Shown: positions 8,951 to 17,512 of the stretch, piece by piece
How the letters are laid out: every line of letters starts with the position of its first letter
Position numbering within the stretch: position 1 is the first letter of the stretch
Assembly: GCA_963749115.1 (NCBI GenBank)
Contig: CAVVLP010000004.1
Coordinates: 1-64,000 of the forward strand
Source of the DNA: SZUA-36 sp963749115
GTDB taxonomy: Bacteria > Pseudomonadota > Gammaproteobacteria > Xanthomonadales > SZUA-36
Direction of reading: 5' to 3'
Length of the DNA: 64,000 nucleotides
Notes under the pieces: model-generated
Databases searched by the model: none
What the model was told of the DNA's origin: nothing
Seen by the model: the letters and a program-made list of their open reading frames with translations, nothing else
Translations under genes and position numbers: made by a program

Positions 8951-9637
8951 TCAATCCTTCCTCTTTAACTCAAACCATAAATATTTGAGCAATCGCTTGC
9001 CTGTTGGCCATATCTTGAAGTGCGCTTCACCATAATCACGTGATAACTCTGTCGTCGGGAATTCAATGCGTGGAATCCCCAATTTATAAGCACGTACTAC
9101 CATCTCAATATCAACTGACAATCCAAAGTCGAGGATTTTCATTCGGGTAAAGGTTGAACGCTTCCAACCTTTAAATCCATGGAGGACATCCCGTACCCAG
9201 GGGCCGTCCCGGCGCCAAATAAGTGCAGCCACGACAGCTAAACAAAACACGGCCCACTTGCGAGGGCGCAAAAGATGCCTATCTTCTTCGTTAACGGATC
9301 CAGCCAATTGACGACTTGCAACAACCAATTCATACCCCTCCTCAAAAAGCGGTCTAAATTTAAGTACGTCTTCCGTTGGCAATGTATCCTTTGCAAAGAA
9401 AACGACCACAGCATCACCCGTTGCAACATCATTTGCGTGCACATAGGCAGCATTCAGGCCTTTCTTAGGTTGACGATGGACAACTATGCCCTGGCTCTCC
9501 AGATACTCAACGGTCCCATCAGTGCTACCGCCATCTACGGCAAAAACTTCATCAAACGCATCAAATGGAAGTTTTGGCAAATCTGCCCTGCACCCCTGCA
9601 ACTCATTCCAAATGATCAAGACCAGTGAAACTTTCAT
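8951..9637 (-). CDS. Family 2 glycosyltransferase, dolichol-phosphate-mannose-synthase-like
   Basis: A 228-aa GT-A fold enzyme. The nucleotide-binding start VSLVLIIWNEL and AVDGGSTDGTVEYLE (about residues 33–47) are typical. The place where DPM-synthase relatives carry the metal-binding DAD reads FFAKDTLPTEDV, so only the last Asp remains. KRLLKYLWFELKRK near the end is basic and amphipathic and may touch the membrane. Its ATG overlaps the stop of the upstream oxidoreductase gene (ATGA). The reduced DXD makes its activity or metal use uncertain. Confidence 0.8.
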   Translation of the reverse strand: MKVSLVLIIWNELQGCRADLPKLPFDAFDEVFAVDGGSTDGTVEYLESQGIVVHRQPKKGLNAAYVHANDVATGDAVVVFFAKDTLPTEDVLKFRPLFEEGYELVVASRQLAGSVNEEDRHLLRPRKWAVFCLAVVAALIWRRDGPWVRDVLHGFKGWKRSTFTRMKILDFGLSVDIEMVVRAYKLGIPRIEFPTTELSRDYGEAHFKIWPTGKRLLKYLWFELKRKD

Positions 9638-10848
9638 TCTCCTTCCTGGCGACTTAATTCACTGGCCATTTGCAGGGCTTCAGCAACTGCCACATCCGAA
9701 TTCATGTGATCCCAACGGCCCCATCGACCAAGACCCACTATTCCCCTGCTTTCCCCCCACGCAAGAACTTCCTGAACGGTTTCCGGCTTGCCCAACGTGT
9801 TAATCGGGTAAGCAAATTCGTTATGAAAGCGTGTACCCGCAGTCCCCTTTGAGCGTAAGGCATTAGCCTCAGTCCAGTGCCCGCGAGCGCCATGGGCAAA
9901 ATTTGAGCGTAGTAGCAGTCGGTGGTGGGCAATAGACTCATCCGGTTCATAAACCCAATGAGCTTTACTGTTTAAACTCTCAGAATGATAATCGACATTG
10001 ATGGATGCGTTTTTCAGAGTTGCAATTGACGCCAGGATCTCTTTAGGTAGCTCGCAAAAATCCGGCCACAAAGTCCATGGAATGGTGGAGACAATTGTCT
10101 GTGCTTGCCAGTTTCTATTGATCGTACGCGTAGCCAAATCGACGTGCTCGACAGGACAGTTTGTAACCAATGAGTCACCAAGCGACTCTCCCATGCGTCG
10201 CCACACCTCTCCATACCCAAATTTCATTGGATACAAGAAAGTGCCGTGAGCAGGCAGAGCCCCCATTGGCTTGCCTTCAAGACAACTCCGGAGGATTTCC
10301 CGGAAAGAAACATCAGGTAGCTTGTGCAACCAATAAGTTCCCAGTTGATTAAGGTCCATAGACCAAATCTTACGGTTATACGGCAGCATATACTCTTGGG
10401 CGATTACTTCACCGAGCTTCCAACCAACCCATGCAGCAAAGGATTCGGGCATCTCTTCTCCACGGACTGAACCAGCCTGGGCTATTGATTCAAGGAAATG
10501 CACCTGCAACTCCTTCGGGAGTTGCCAGATATTGGCCTCGAGCGGGTGATCTACTTCCCTTTCACGAATGCGAATCTTAGAGACCCGATCATAAAGCCTC
10601 CATTCATCACGAGGCATGAATCGAAACAAAAAATCAAGTACTTCTGTTTGCTTTAAATCCAGAAAATGGCCGCCGCCAATATCTAATGGCGCTCCATCTA
10701 CAAACTCAGAACGACACAACCCTCCCGCAACAGATTGCTTCTCTATCACAACCAAATCATTGAGAGTGAAGCCCCTGTCGAGCAAGGCATGTGCAAACGC
10801 GAGTCCGCTCGGTCCGGCACCCAGAATCACGAACTTTTTATTGTTCAC
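9634..10848 (-). CDS. FAD/NAD(P)-binding oxidoreductase, UDP-galactopyranose-mutase-like
   Basis: The dinucleotide-binding motif GAGPSGLAFAHALLDRG lies at the N-terminus, followed by VIEKQSVAGGLCRSEF, the pattern of the NAD_binding_8/amine-oxidase superfamily that includes UDP-galactopyranose mutase. Members in sugar loci modify nucleotide sugars or oxidise lipid-linked intermediates; the substrate here is unknown. I place the start at GTG 10848. An AGGAGG ribosome site sits 4 bases before it, whereas the longer ATG start (10866) would bury that site inside the gene. It is ATGA-coupled to the GT2 downstream. Confidence 0.75.
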   Translation of the reverse strand: MNNKKFVILGAGPSGLAFAHALLDRGFTLNDLVVIEKQSVAGGLCRSEFVDGAPLDIGGGHFLDLKQTEVLDFLFRFMPRDEWRLYDRVSKIRIREREVDHPLEANIWQLPKELQVHFLESIAQAGSVRGEEMPESFAAWVGWKLGEVIAQEYMLPYNRKIWSMDLNQLGTYWLHKLPDVSFREILRSCLEGKPMGALPAHGTFLYPMKFGYGEVWRRMGESLGDSLVTNCPVEHVDLATRTINRNWQAQTIVSTIPWTLWPDFCELPKEILASIATLKNASINVDYHSESLNSKAHWVYEPDESIAHHRLLLRSNFAHGARGHWTEANALRSKGTAGTRFHNEFAYPINTLGKPETVQEVLAWGESRGIVGLGRWGRWDHMNSDVAVAEALQMASELSRQEGE

Positions 10849-10915
10849 ATTTCCTCCTAAAACCACAAACAGGGGTTATCAGTAGGAGAGAAATTCCCTG
10901 CTTCTGAGATTCCCT

Positions 10916-13027
10916 TCAACACGATTCATCCCTATTGAGAGGTGCAAATAGAGATAAAAAACGATAGAAAACCAATAAAATCCCCAAAGAGAACAATGGA
11001 TATGCAGGGTACATATATCTTGGTTGATCTCCTGGCCAGGCGCTGGCATCAAGCACGGAAAAGAACAGGAATCGTGTCAACACGGCAACCGCAATAATTG
11101 CAATAGCAAAATCTACATCACGACTTCGACGAGCAGAAAAAATGATAACAGCCAAAGCGATTATAAAACCTGGCCATAACAACCAACATAGTACAGTCAG
11201 GTACAGAGATTCCAAATGGGCCTGGATATTCCAAAGCACATTTCCGCTGAATTCAGGCTTTAGGACGTGGTTAAAAGCAATATAAACAGTTGTTTCTCCC
11301 ACAGAGATTGGCACAATTTGTACGAGTGGAATCTCCGCCATGGGTCTACGAATGACCCGTCCATCCTCAAGTACGACACCGACCTCGACACCTCGCCAAT
11401 CATTTTCAGTCGGCACAGCAAGAGGGATATGAAAACCAACATTACGACTTGTATCAACATCAGGACGAAAGATATCTAACGTTGAACGACCCAACAATCT
11501 GCCGGATCCGGAGAGGATTTCGATGGATTGGACGGAACCACCAGTGGCGAAACTCCAGCCTTCAATTTCTGCTTTTTTGAAACTCCAGCCTACAATTTCC
11601 GTTTTTTCGAATCGAGGAGATGTCCAATAGGGACGATGACGACGGGTGGCTCCTCTATCGAAGTCTTCACCATAAAGTTCTTCAACCGCAAGGTCAATCA
11701 AGGGACGTTCGGGAACGGCAGGCATTAAAAAAGTCCCACCAACTCTACGTAGAGATTCCGGTAAACGGGGTATCCAAGTTGACCACGATGGATCCAGCAT
11801 AGCCATGGGGACCCAACGACCTGGAAGCCGACCATCCGAGAGAGCGGCTTGTATCTCTTCGCCTATTTTGGCAAGAAAACGATCAGCTTCGCCAGGATCT
11901 TGCCCGTGACCAGAAGCAACCACGGCCTCATAGAAGGCCCAGTAAAACCAACCGGCAGCAATATCATACTCGCTCAGGCCGACCACGTTCTTGGGATCAG
12001 TAAAAGTCTTCGACTTCACTGCCCATTTACGTACAAAATCCCCTTCCAGATAAGGCTTCAGTTCCATTAGTGCCGGACTAACCGGGTATGCTCGCAAACG
12101 GACTTCACGCGGCACCGGGATAAAAGCGCGTGGCGGCTCGGGACGGATGGACTGCAATGATTTTATTGCACTTTTGAAACCGGGGGCAGTATGCACTGAC
12201 GTTGCAAAAAGCCCCCATCGTGACCAGTTAATAGTCTTGATTGTCGTCTCCAAGGCCAAACAAAGGCACAGCATAATAGCGATGGCCATAACTGATTTTA
12301 GCCACGATTCATGGCGATCGGAAACGACAACAAACAAAAGCATAACTGCAAAAATCGGTAAGATAACGACAGATTCCTTGCGCACATTCCATGCAAGAGC
12401 CCACCAAATACCAGCAAAAACCGCGTATTTTAATGAGTTTGGTCGATCACGGAAAATCCACCACAAAAGACTGGTAGCAATAGATCCCATCATTAATGGT
12501 GTAAGCAAAATTTCTGCCAAAAATGTGTTGGGTAACTGATATGAAGCAGGATGAAAAATGAGCGCAGCAGCGGACAGTATGGATAGACTAATGGGAACAC
12601 CTAATCGCCATAATACCCCAACAAGCAAACCTGCGACGCCACAATAAAGAATCTCAAATGCCAACCGAAGTGGCATACCGATAATTCGCAATAACTCCAT
12701 GAACAACGGAAAAACCGGCAGATGGTGTAACTTAGTTGCTTCGTAGGCCCCACCCCAGTAAGCACGAGCAGCTGCCCTGACCTGCCACAAATCATCATAT
12801 GGTAAATTAAACGCCAGCATTTCCTCTTGAGACATGAGTATGAGCTTGCAAACAATCAGTAACAAAAGACCCCAAGCCAGGGAATTTGGGAAGGGTGTAG
12901 ATGGACTTACAGGTTTAAAGTCAAAACATAATAAAGTTCTAAGCTTATTTGCTGATTCTTCTAAAAAGTGCAATATGAATCCTTGATGTAGTTTTGTTAT
13001 GCTGGAAGGGGTCAGATTAACCAGCAA
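10916..13027 (-). CDS. Large polytopic membrane protein, possible GT-C glycosyltransferase
   Basis: I do not recognise a named family. The 703 residues comprise an N-terminal membrane block (about 50–270, several hydrophobic helices), a soluble middle (about 275–590) and a C-terminal block of three or four helices. The first long extracytoplasmic loop contains NLPYDDLWQVRAAARAYWGG; an acidic pair in that position is typical of lipid-sugar-using GT-C enzymes, so a periplasmic transferase role is possible. The soluble part holds an internal 10-residue duplication (EIVGWSFKKA then EIEGWSFATG). It lies 49 bases upstream of the oxidoreductase stop-side neighbour on the same strand and is probably co-transcribed with it. 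Confidence 0.6.
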   Translation of the reverse strand: MLVNLTPSSITKLHQGFILHFLEESANKLRTLLCFDFKPVSPSTPFPNSLAWGLLLLIVCKLILMSQEEMLAFNLPYDDLWQVRAAARAYWGGAYEATKLHHLPVFPLFMELLRIIGMPLRLAFEILYCGVAGLLVGVLWRLGVPISLSILSAAALIFHPASYQLPNTFLAEILLTPLMMGSIATSLLWWIFRDRPNSLKYAVFAGIWWALAWNVRKESVVILPIFAVMLLFVVVSDRHESWLKSVMAIAIMLCLCLALETTIKTINWSRWGLFATSVHTAPGFKSAIKSLQSIRPEPPRAFIPVPREVRLRAYPVSPALMELKPYLEGDFVRKWAVKSKTFTDPKNVVGLSEYDIAAGWFYWAFYEAVVASGHGQDPGEADRFLAKIGEEIQAALSDGRLPGRWVPMAMLDPSWSTWIPRLPESLRRVGGTFLMPAVPERPLIDLAVEELYGEDFDRGATRRHRPYWTSPRFEKTEIVGWSFKKAEIEGWSFATGGSVQSIEILSGSGRLLGRSTLDIFRPDVDTSRNVGFHIPLAVPTENDWRGVEVGVVLEDGRVIRRPMAEIPLVQIVPISVGETTVYIAFNHVLKPEFSGNVLWNIQAHLESLYLTVLCWLLWPGFIIALAVIIFSARRSRDVDFAIAIIAVAVLTRFLFFSVLDASAWPGDQPRYMYPAYPLFSLGILLVFYRFLSLFAPLNRDESC
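11549..11608. repeat. 30-bp tandem duplication inside the membrane-protein gene
   Basis: Two adjacent 30-base units (11549–11578 and 11579–11608) share GAAACTCCAGCCT, ACAATTTC-like centres and a T run. They differ at only a few positions. The unit is a multiple of three and keeps the frame, adding one copy of a WSF-containing decapeptide. Confidence 0.85.
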
Positions 13028-13297
13028 CCATTCGTGTACGACTGTGACATGGACATCCTTTCGGAAAACTCTGCGAGTTTCTCAATGAATTCTTTCTCTC
13101 AGTATTTCATAGGGTTGGCACTGGATCAATCAAGCACCGATACCTCGTAAAAGACAACCACTTTACAGACGGAATTTAGCCTTTGGACGCACCGAAATTC
13201 AGAACTCTCGCGGTAAGACCATTAAATGACTAGCGGACCTTGGGGATATGGATGAAACGGCGGATATACCTAAGCAGCCAGTCACTTGGATTCTGTA
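13028..13297. other. Gene-free gap between membrane protein and methyltransferase
   Basis: No open frame of useful length on either strand. The stretch CATAGGGTTGGCACTGG (13107–13123) resembles the outer end of the MITE terminal repeat at 15498–15525 (13 of 17 positions). The gap may therefore hold a decayed copy of the same element. The promoter for the membrane-protein/oxidoreductase/GT2 run should lie in its left part. Confidence 0.4.
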
Positions 13298-14128
13298 TTA
13301 TTCTTTCGTTGCTACTATTATGTCCTGGTAACTAAGAAAGTTGTCTCTTTCGCACCAATTTCCATAGTTGATGGGTTGAGCAATATTAAGCCCATATTTT
13401 TCATATATTCCAATAATATAATCTTCCCTGTATGCAATGGCAGCTTCTGGATATTCTAAGTTTGTTGTTGAACAACCATCTAATTGGTACTTAAAGTCCT
13501 GAGTACTTTTACCTGATTGAATAAGGTGCGCTGCTTCTTCGTTCAAAATGAAAAAGGTTATTAGACACTTGCCTCCAGTCTTGAGTACACGCGAAATCTC
13601 ACTCAAGTATTGCTCCATGTCTGCTGGAAGCATGTGAGTAAATACCGATGTCAGAAAAACAAAATCAAAGAAATTGCTCTTATAAGGAAACTGATAATCC
13701 TGACCCTGAATCTTGCCCTTTGAATTGTAATGCAGGTTGTAGACATCGCTGTGTTGAAAATGAAAATTATGAAACTTCGGGGAGATACGTTTTTTACACC
13801 ACTTGATCCCTTTATTAACTATGTCAAACCCCCAGTACCCTCCCTCCTGGGATAAATAATCTGTTAGTGGAATCGCCATCCGCCCAATACCACAACCAAC
13901 ATCAAGAACACGGTTATCAGGCCGTAAATCTGCCAAATCAATGAAATGACGAATGAAATCTTGGCCATGTTGTTCAAAATCACCTTTCCCGGCAAAGTTC
14001 GACAACTCAGGTGGAACCATGGTATCTGGGTGCCTTATTCCATATATAAAATCGCTAACATGCTGGTGGCTTACTCTCAGCATTGGTTTCATGAAGTCAG
14101 GAACAACGGCTGATAATATTTTTTTCAT
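13298..14128 (-). CDS. Class I SAM-dependent methyltransferase
   Basis: A 276-aa enzyme with the SAM-binding motif I VLDVGCGIGRMAIPL near residue 74. An acidic motif II region follows (YWGFDIVNKGIKWCKKRI), then motif IV-like FDFVFLTSVFTHMLP and LKTGGKCLITFFIL. It probably methylates a sugar or a lipid-linked intermediate of this locus; the target cannot be read from sequence. The codons are A/T-richer than those of the dcw genes, as in the rest of the island. An 86-bp gap separates it from the RgpF-like gene upstream. Confidence 0.85.
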   Translation of the reverse strand: MKKILSAVVPDFMKPMLRVSHQHVSDFIYGIRHPDTMVPPELSNFAGKGDFEQHGQDFIRHFIDLADLRPDNRVLDVGCGIGRMAIPLTDYLSQEGGYWGFDIVNKGIKWCKKRISPKFHNFHFQHSDVYNLHYNSKGKIQGQDYQFPYKSNFFDFVFLTSVFTHMLPADMEQYLSEISRVLKTGGKCLITFFILNEEAAHLIQSGKSTQDFKYQLDGCSTTNLEYPEAAIAYREDYIIGIYEKYGLNIAQPINYGNWCERDNFLSYQDIIVATKE

Positions 14129-14214
14129 CGTCTACCTCAAAATACCGAATAGCAAACAGTATTGTTCAAGGTACGTTTTCACTATTACGCGGTGGCTAGC
14201 AAATGTTGGCGGCA

Positions 14215-15219
14215 TTATTTTCTCCTGCTCGGTATTATGATTCTGAACCCAAACCCCGAGTTCTTAGCTACGTAAACCAATGAGCGTTCAATGAGGTGGG
14301 CAACCGTCCCACCCACCTGATTGGACTCCTGTTCAAAATCTTCATAGCTGAATCTTTGTTGGAAAAGGTCCGTCAAGGCTTTGGGCCGATACCAGCACAT
14401 TGAGCCCGCTGAAAATACAGGGTGTCGAGGTGGAAGTTCTTTGATGCCCAATGACTCAAAAAAAAGTTTTGCACGAGTACGATCATCCCATTCATTGAAT
14501 GGAGGGCTAACAGCCTGTCTAAAGAAAGGAGGTATAACGATTCCAAGACCAGGTTCGCTATTGAATGCCATCAGGATCTGTCGTACCGAACTTTTTGTCC
14601 CAAGAACTTGAGCCAACAAAAAACGTCGCCACTCGTTTCCCATGCCAGGCTCATGCAAGGATTTCTTTGTGTGGATGTGACAAAAGAGCTCGTGGTGATC
14701 GCTATATGGCCCCATCTCAATTATCCATGGGGCAATGTCACGGCCACGGTTCGGGCTTACTATTACCTTGTGTGACTTAATTAATGGGTGCTGCTCAAGC
14801 AGTAGTTGAATTGCTTCGGCCTTTTCGCCGCAGTCCGTGGTGACATAGCATGTGAATGCCTGACTAATATTTTGCGCGTGGTACAGCAATTCCGGTAACA
14901 GGTCTAGAAAATACACATGCATATGCACGGCGATATCAAGCTCCATGTTTGCGGTATTAACGGTGTCCGAGAGTTTCAGTAATGGTGCTTTTGAATCAGC
15001 AATCCAGAATTCACGGGTCCCAGTATTGGCGACCTTTAGTTTAAGTCGTCCCCAATACCCCAACAGCCTTCTACGCAACCTGATATGTAGCACGTCTTTT
15101 CTTGTCTTGAAGTCAGATGGAGCAAGATTGGACTCCGTTTTTAGCAGGCTTATTTGACCAGTTCTATGCAAATGATCTTCCAAAAGTTGCTGGAAATTTT
15201 CCTGGGTTAGCTCGGTCAT
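14215..15219 (-). CDS. Rhamnan synthesis protein F (RgpF) family protein
   Basis: The 334 residues match the RgpF family pattern: a HMHVYFLDLLPELLYHAQNI segment, then TTDCGEKAEAI, then SPNRGRDIAPWIIEMG, then FCHIHTKKS, then VFSAGSMCWYRPKALTDLF. Members occur in rhamnose-rich surface-glycan loci as glycosyltransferase-like proteins and are often fused to other transferases; here the domain stands alone. It is the first gene of the minus-strand block and its start lies about 50 bp from the MITE-like element, so any promoter must be between them or inside the element. Confidence 0.82.
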   Translation of the reverse strand: MTELTQENFQQLLEDHLHRTGQISLLKTESNLAPSDFKTRKDVLHIRLRRRLLGYWGRLKLKVANTGTREFWIADSKAPLLKLSDTVNTANMELDIAVHMHVYFLDLLPELLYHAQNISQAFTCYVTTDCGEKAEAIQLLLEQHPLIKSHKVIVSPNRGRDIAPWIIEMGPYSDHHELFCHIHTKKSLHEPGMGNEWRRFLLAQVLGTKSSVRQILMAFNSEPGLGIVIPPFFRQAVSPPFNEWDDRTRAKLFFESLGIKELPPRHPVFSAGSMCWYRPKALTDLFQQRFSYEDFEQESNQVGGTVAHLIERSLVYVAKNSGFGFRIIIPSRRK

Positions 15220-15268
15220 GCACTAAGTGTATACTAGCCTTTATTATCGTGACCACAGTACACTAGCG

Positions 15269-15525
15269 TAGTGTCAACCCTATAAGGTAGGATCAGTGGT
15301 TACCAGAAAGTTCAGCACAAGGCCTACTCGCGCAGGCATAGTAGTTCTAAGTCAAGCGAGTGTAACGCCGTGATGGACATTCTGGTAACCACCCGCAGGG
15401 CGGGCCCACAAGCTGTCATCTGCTACGTTAGCGTTTCTCGATATAGAACCACCATATCTTCGAACCACTGCCTTGCAGCTAACAGCTTGTGAACTCGCTG
15501 ATCCCACCTTATAGGGTTGACACTA
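15269..15525. mobile_element. MITE-like element with 28-bp terminal inverted repeats
   Basis: The left end (15269–15296) reads TAGTGTCAACCCTATAAGGT plus AGGATCAG. The right end (15498–15525) is its reverse complement with one mismatch in 28. The total length is 257 bp and no protein is encoded. Two more perfect inverted repeats are nested inside: GTGGTTACCAGAA/TTCTGGTAACCAC (15296–15308 and 15380–15392) and CACAAGCTGT/ACAGCTTGTG (15407–15416 and 15482–15491). The flanks CACTAGCG and CACCAGCC agree at 6 of 8 bases, a possible worn target duplication. It sits between two divergent polysaccharide blocks. Confidence 0.8.
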
Positions 15526-15570
15526 CACCAGCCTTACATGGACCTGCTTTAAAGGACTAACAGGATCAGA

Positions 15571-16605
15571 ATGCCCCGAGTCTCCATCATTGTTCCAAAT
15601 TTCAACCATAGCCGATTCCTGAAACGCCGGCTTGGAAGTATTTTCGAGCAATCAATTCAGGATTTTGAACTGATTTTTCTGGACGATGCGTCTACCGACA
15701 ATAGCCTGGAGGTCTTTAAAGGATTTGCCGATGATTCGCGGGTGACCGCCCATGTAAACAAGCGCAATAGCGGAAATCCTTTCGTGCAATGGAACAAAGG
15801 CCTGGCACTGGCTACAGGGCAATATATCTGGATCGCTGAAAGCGATGATTTTGCAGAGCCAACATTCCTGGAGATGATGCTCGCAAGCCTTGAGCAACAT
15901 CCGACAGCAAGCCTGGCCACTTGCCGCTCGATGATCACGGATCAACACGATCAGGATCGCGGGGTATTCGATGCTTATCACTGGTTTGGCGATCGTCAGC
16001 GCTGGCAGCATGATTATTTTAACTCCGGTCTGGCAGAGATCAGCGATTACCTGGCGTTTCAGAATACGATTCCGAATGCCAGCGCAACCCTCTTCAGGCG
16101 CAGCCTGGTTGAACAGGGTTTGCGTGGACCGGAGAACATGCGAATAGCCGGTGACTGGTTCTTTTGGGTTAAGTTACTGTCGCACGCTGATATTTGCCAT
16201 GTCGGGAAGCCACTTAACCATTTCAGGCAGGAACACCAGTCAAGTCAAAGGGTTCGGTCCGCTACTGACGGTAGTGAAGTGCTTGAAGGGATCGAAGTGT
16301 ATGACCTCGTAGTGCAAACCGTGGAACTGAAAGATAGGACAAAATTACTCGCACAGTTAGGTTTGATACGAAGATGGTATTCAATAGCCTCACGATACCG
16401 AGTCAACTTGCAGGCTCACCTCCGGATTTATCGTCGTTTTTTAAGTGTGAAATTTAAATCATGGCCAGTCAAGACACTGCATTTTTTGTCGGTGTCATTG
16501 GCATTCTTGTTGATGCCACTGGCCCGTTTACCGGGTTTCAGGTCACTTGCGATGTGGTTTCGGAATCTGCTCACGGGATCCGTCCACAGTTCAGGGGTTT
16601 CTTGA
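15571..16605 (+). CDS. Family 2 glycosyltransferase
   Basis: A GT-A fold transferase of 344 aa. VSIIVPNFNHSRFLKRRL opens the nucleotide-binding domain. FLDDASTDNSLEVF (about residues 36–49) and IWIAESDDFAEPTFLEMML (about 90) give the conserved acidic residues and the DXD-like metal site. IAGDWFFWVKLL is the expected catalytic-base region. The C-terminus has a hydrophobic stretch (HFLSVSLAFLLMPLARLPG) that may anchor it to the inner membrane. The stop TGA overlaps the ATG of the next transferase, so the two are coupled. The transferred sugar is unknown. Confidence 0.88.
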   Translation: MPRVSIIVPNFNHSRFLKRRLGSIFEQSIQDFELIFLDDASTDNSLEVFKGFADDSRVTAHVNKRNSGNPFVQWNKGLALATGQYIWIAESDDFAEPTFLEMMLASLEQHPTASLATCRSMITDQHDQDRGVFDAYHWFGDRQRWQHDYFNSGLAEISDYLAFQNTIPNASATLFRRSLVEQGLRGPENMRIAGDWFFWVKLLSHADICHVGKPLNHFRQEHQSSQRVRSATDGSEVLEGIEVYDLVVQTVELKDRTKLLAQLGLIRRWYSIASRYRVNLQAHLRIYRRFLSVKFKSWPVKTLHFLSVSLAFLLMPLARLPGFRSLAMWFRNLLTGSVHSSGVS

Positions 16606-17489
16606 TGACACATAATGACACACCACAAGTCAGCGTTGTTCTGTGCTCCCGCGACCGTAGCGAGCAGGTTTCCCTCTGCCTGGAACGGTTTGATCTGTCG
16701 GAACTTGTCAAACTGAATGGAGAACTGGTACTTGTGGACAACGCCTCGAGCGACAATACAAAGGAGGTGTTCGACAGGTTCCAGGCGCAAAACCCAGGTG
16801 CCAATGTACATTGCTGTACGGAGACGAAAAAAGGCCTGTCAATTGCACGCAATACCGGCGTGGAGCGCTCACAATCCAGCTTGATCATCTTTCTGGATGA
16901 TGATGTCTACCTGGAGCCGGGATATCTGGCACGTATCCGTGCTTTTTTCGAAAAACACAGCGCTGACGTGGGCATTGCAGGTGGGCGTATTCTGCGTTTC
17001 GACCCTGCAGATTCACTTTATTGTTGCCAGATGAGTGAACGATACCGGGTCTATGAAGTGGGGTCGACGGTACGGCCCGGTGCATTGCAGGGTGCGAATT
17101 TTGCGATACGGAGGGCAACTTTCGAAGCAATTGGTGGTTTTGATGTGACGCTGGGCGCCGGGCAAAAATACCGCTGCGAGGACATTGATTTTATTGCACG
17201 GGCGTTGGCGAATGGTTGGGAAGCAATCTACGACCCAGCATTGGTGGTATACCACCATCATGGTCGCCGGGATGGCGATGATGTTGAAGCACTCAGGCAT
17301 GACAACAGCTATGCTTCGGGCGCATTTTTTGCCAAGATGCTGGGCTTGGGGTTTAGAAAATATTGGTACCTGCTAACGCTTTATGTGCTGTCAGCACCGA
17401 TCCGGCCCAATATGAAAATCGTTTCATTTATAAAAGGCATGCGGGACTATCAGCACGACTACCCACGGGCCGAGATAGTTAAAAAATAA
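16605..17489 (+). CDS. Family 2 glycosyltransferase
   Basis: A 294-aa GT2. VSVVLCSRDRSEQVSLCLE opens the domain. VLVDNASSDNTKEVF and SLIIFLDDDVYLEPGYL supply the nucleotide and metal contacts, and RCEDIDFIARALANGW is the catalytic-base region. The start chosen is ATG 16605, overlapping the stop of the preceding gene by one base; an earlier in-frame ATG (16461) lies inside that gene and would add 48 residues unlike any GT2. It is followed by wecG after 23 bp, all in one plus-strand block. Confidence 0.88.
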   Translation: MTHNDTPQVSVVLCSRDRSEQVSLCLERFDLSELVKLNGELVLVDNASSDNTKEVFDRFQAQNPGANVHCCTETKKGLSIARNTGVERSQSSLIIFLDDDVYLEPGYLARIRAFFEKHSADVGIAGGRILRFDPADSLYCCQMSERYRVYEVGSTVRPGALQGANFAIRRATFEAIGGFDVTLGAGQKYRCEDIDFIARALANGWEAIYDPALVVYHHHGRRDGDDVEALRHDNSYASGAFFAKMLGLGFRKYWYLLTLYVLSAPIRPNMKIVSFIKGMRDYQHDYPRAEIVKK

Positions 17490-17512
17490 TTTCCGCACTT
17501 TGGAGGAATCCT

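Noticed and set aside
13028..13297. Transposase remnant in the gap
   Set aside because: Short translated stretches do not show a recognisable transposase motif in any frame; only the weak terminal-repeat likeness was kept.
15269..15525. Integron attC site
   Set aside because: It has long terminal repeats but lacks the RYYYAAC/GTTRRRY core sites and is not next to an integrase or cassette array.
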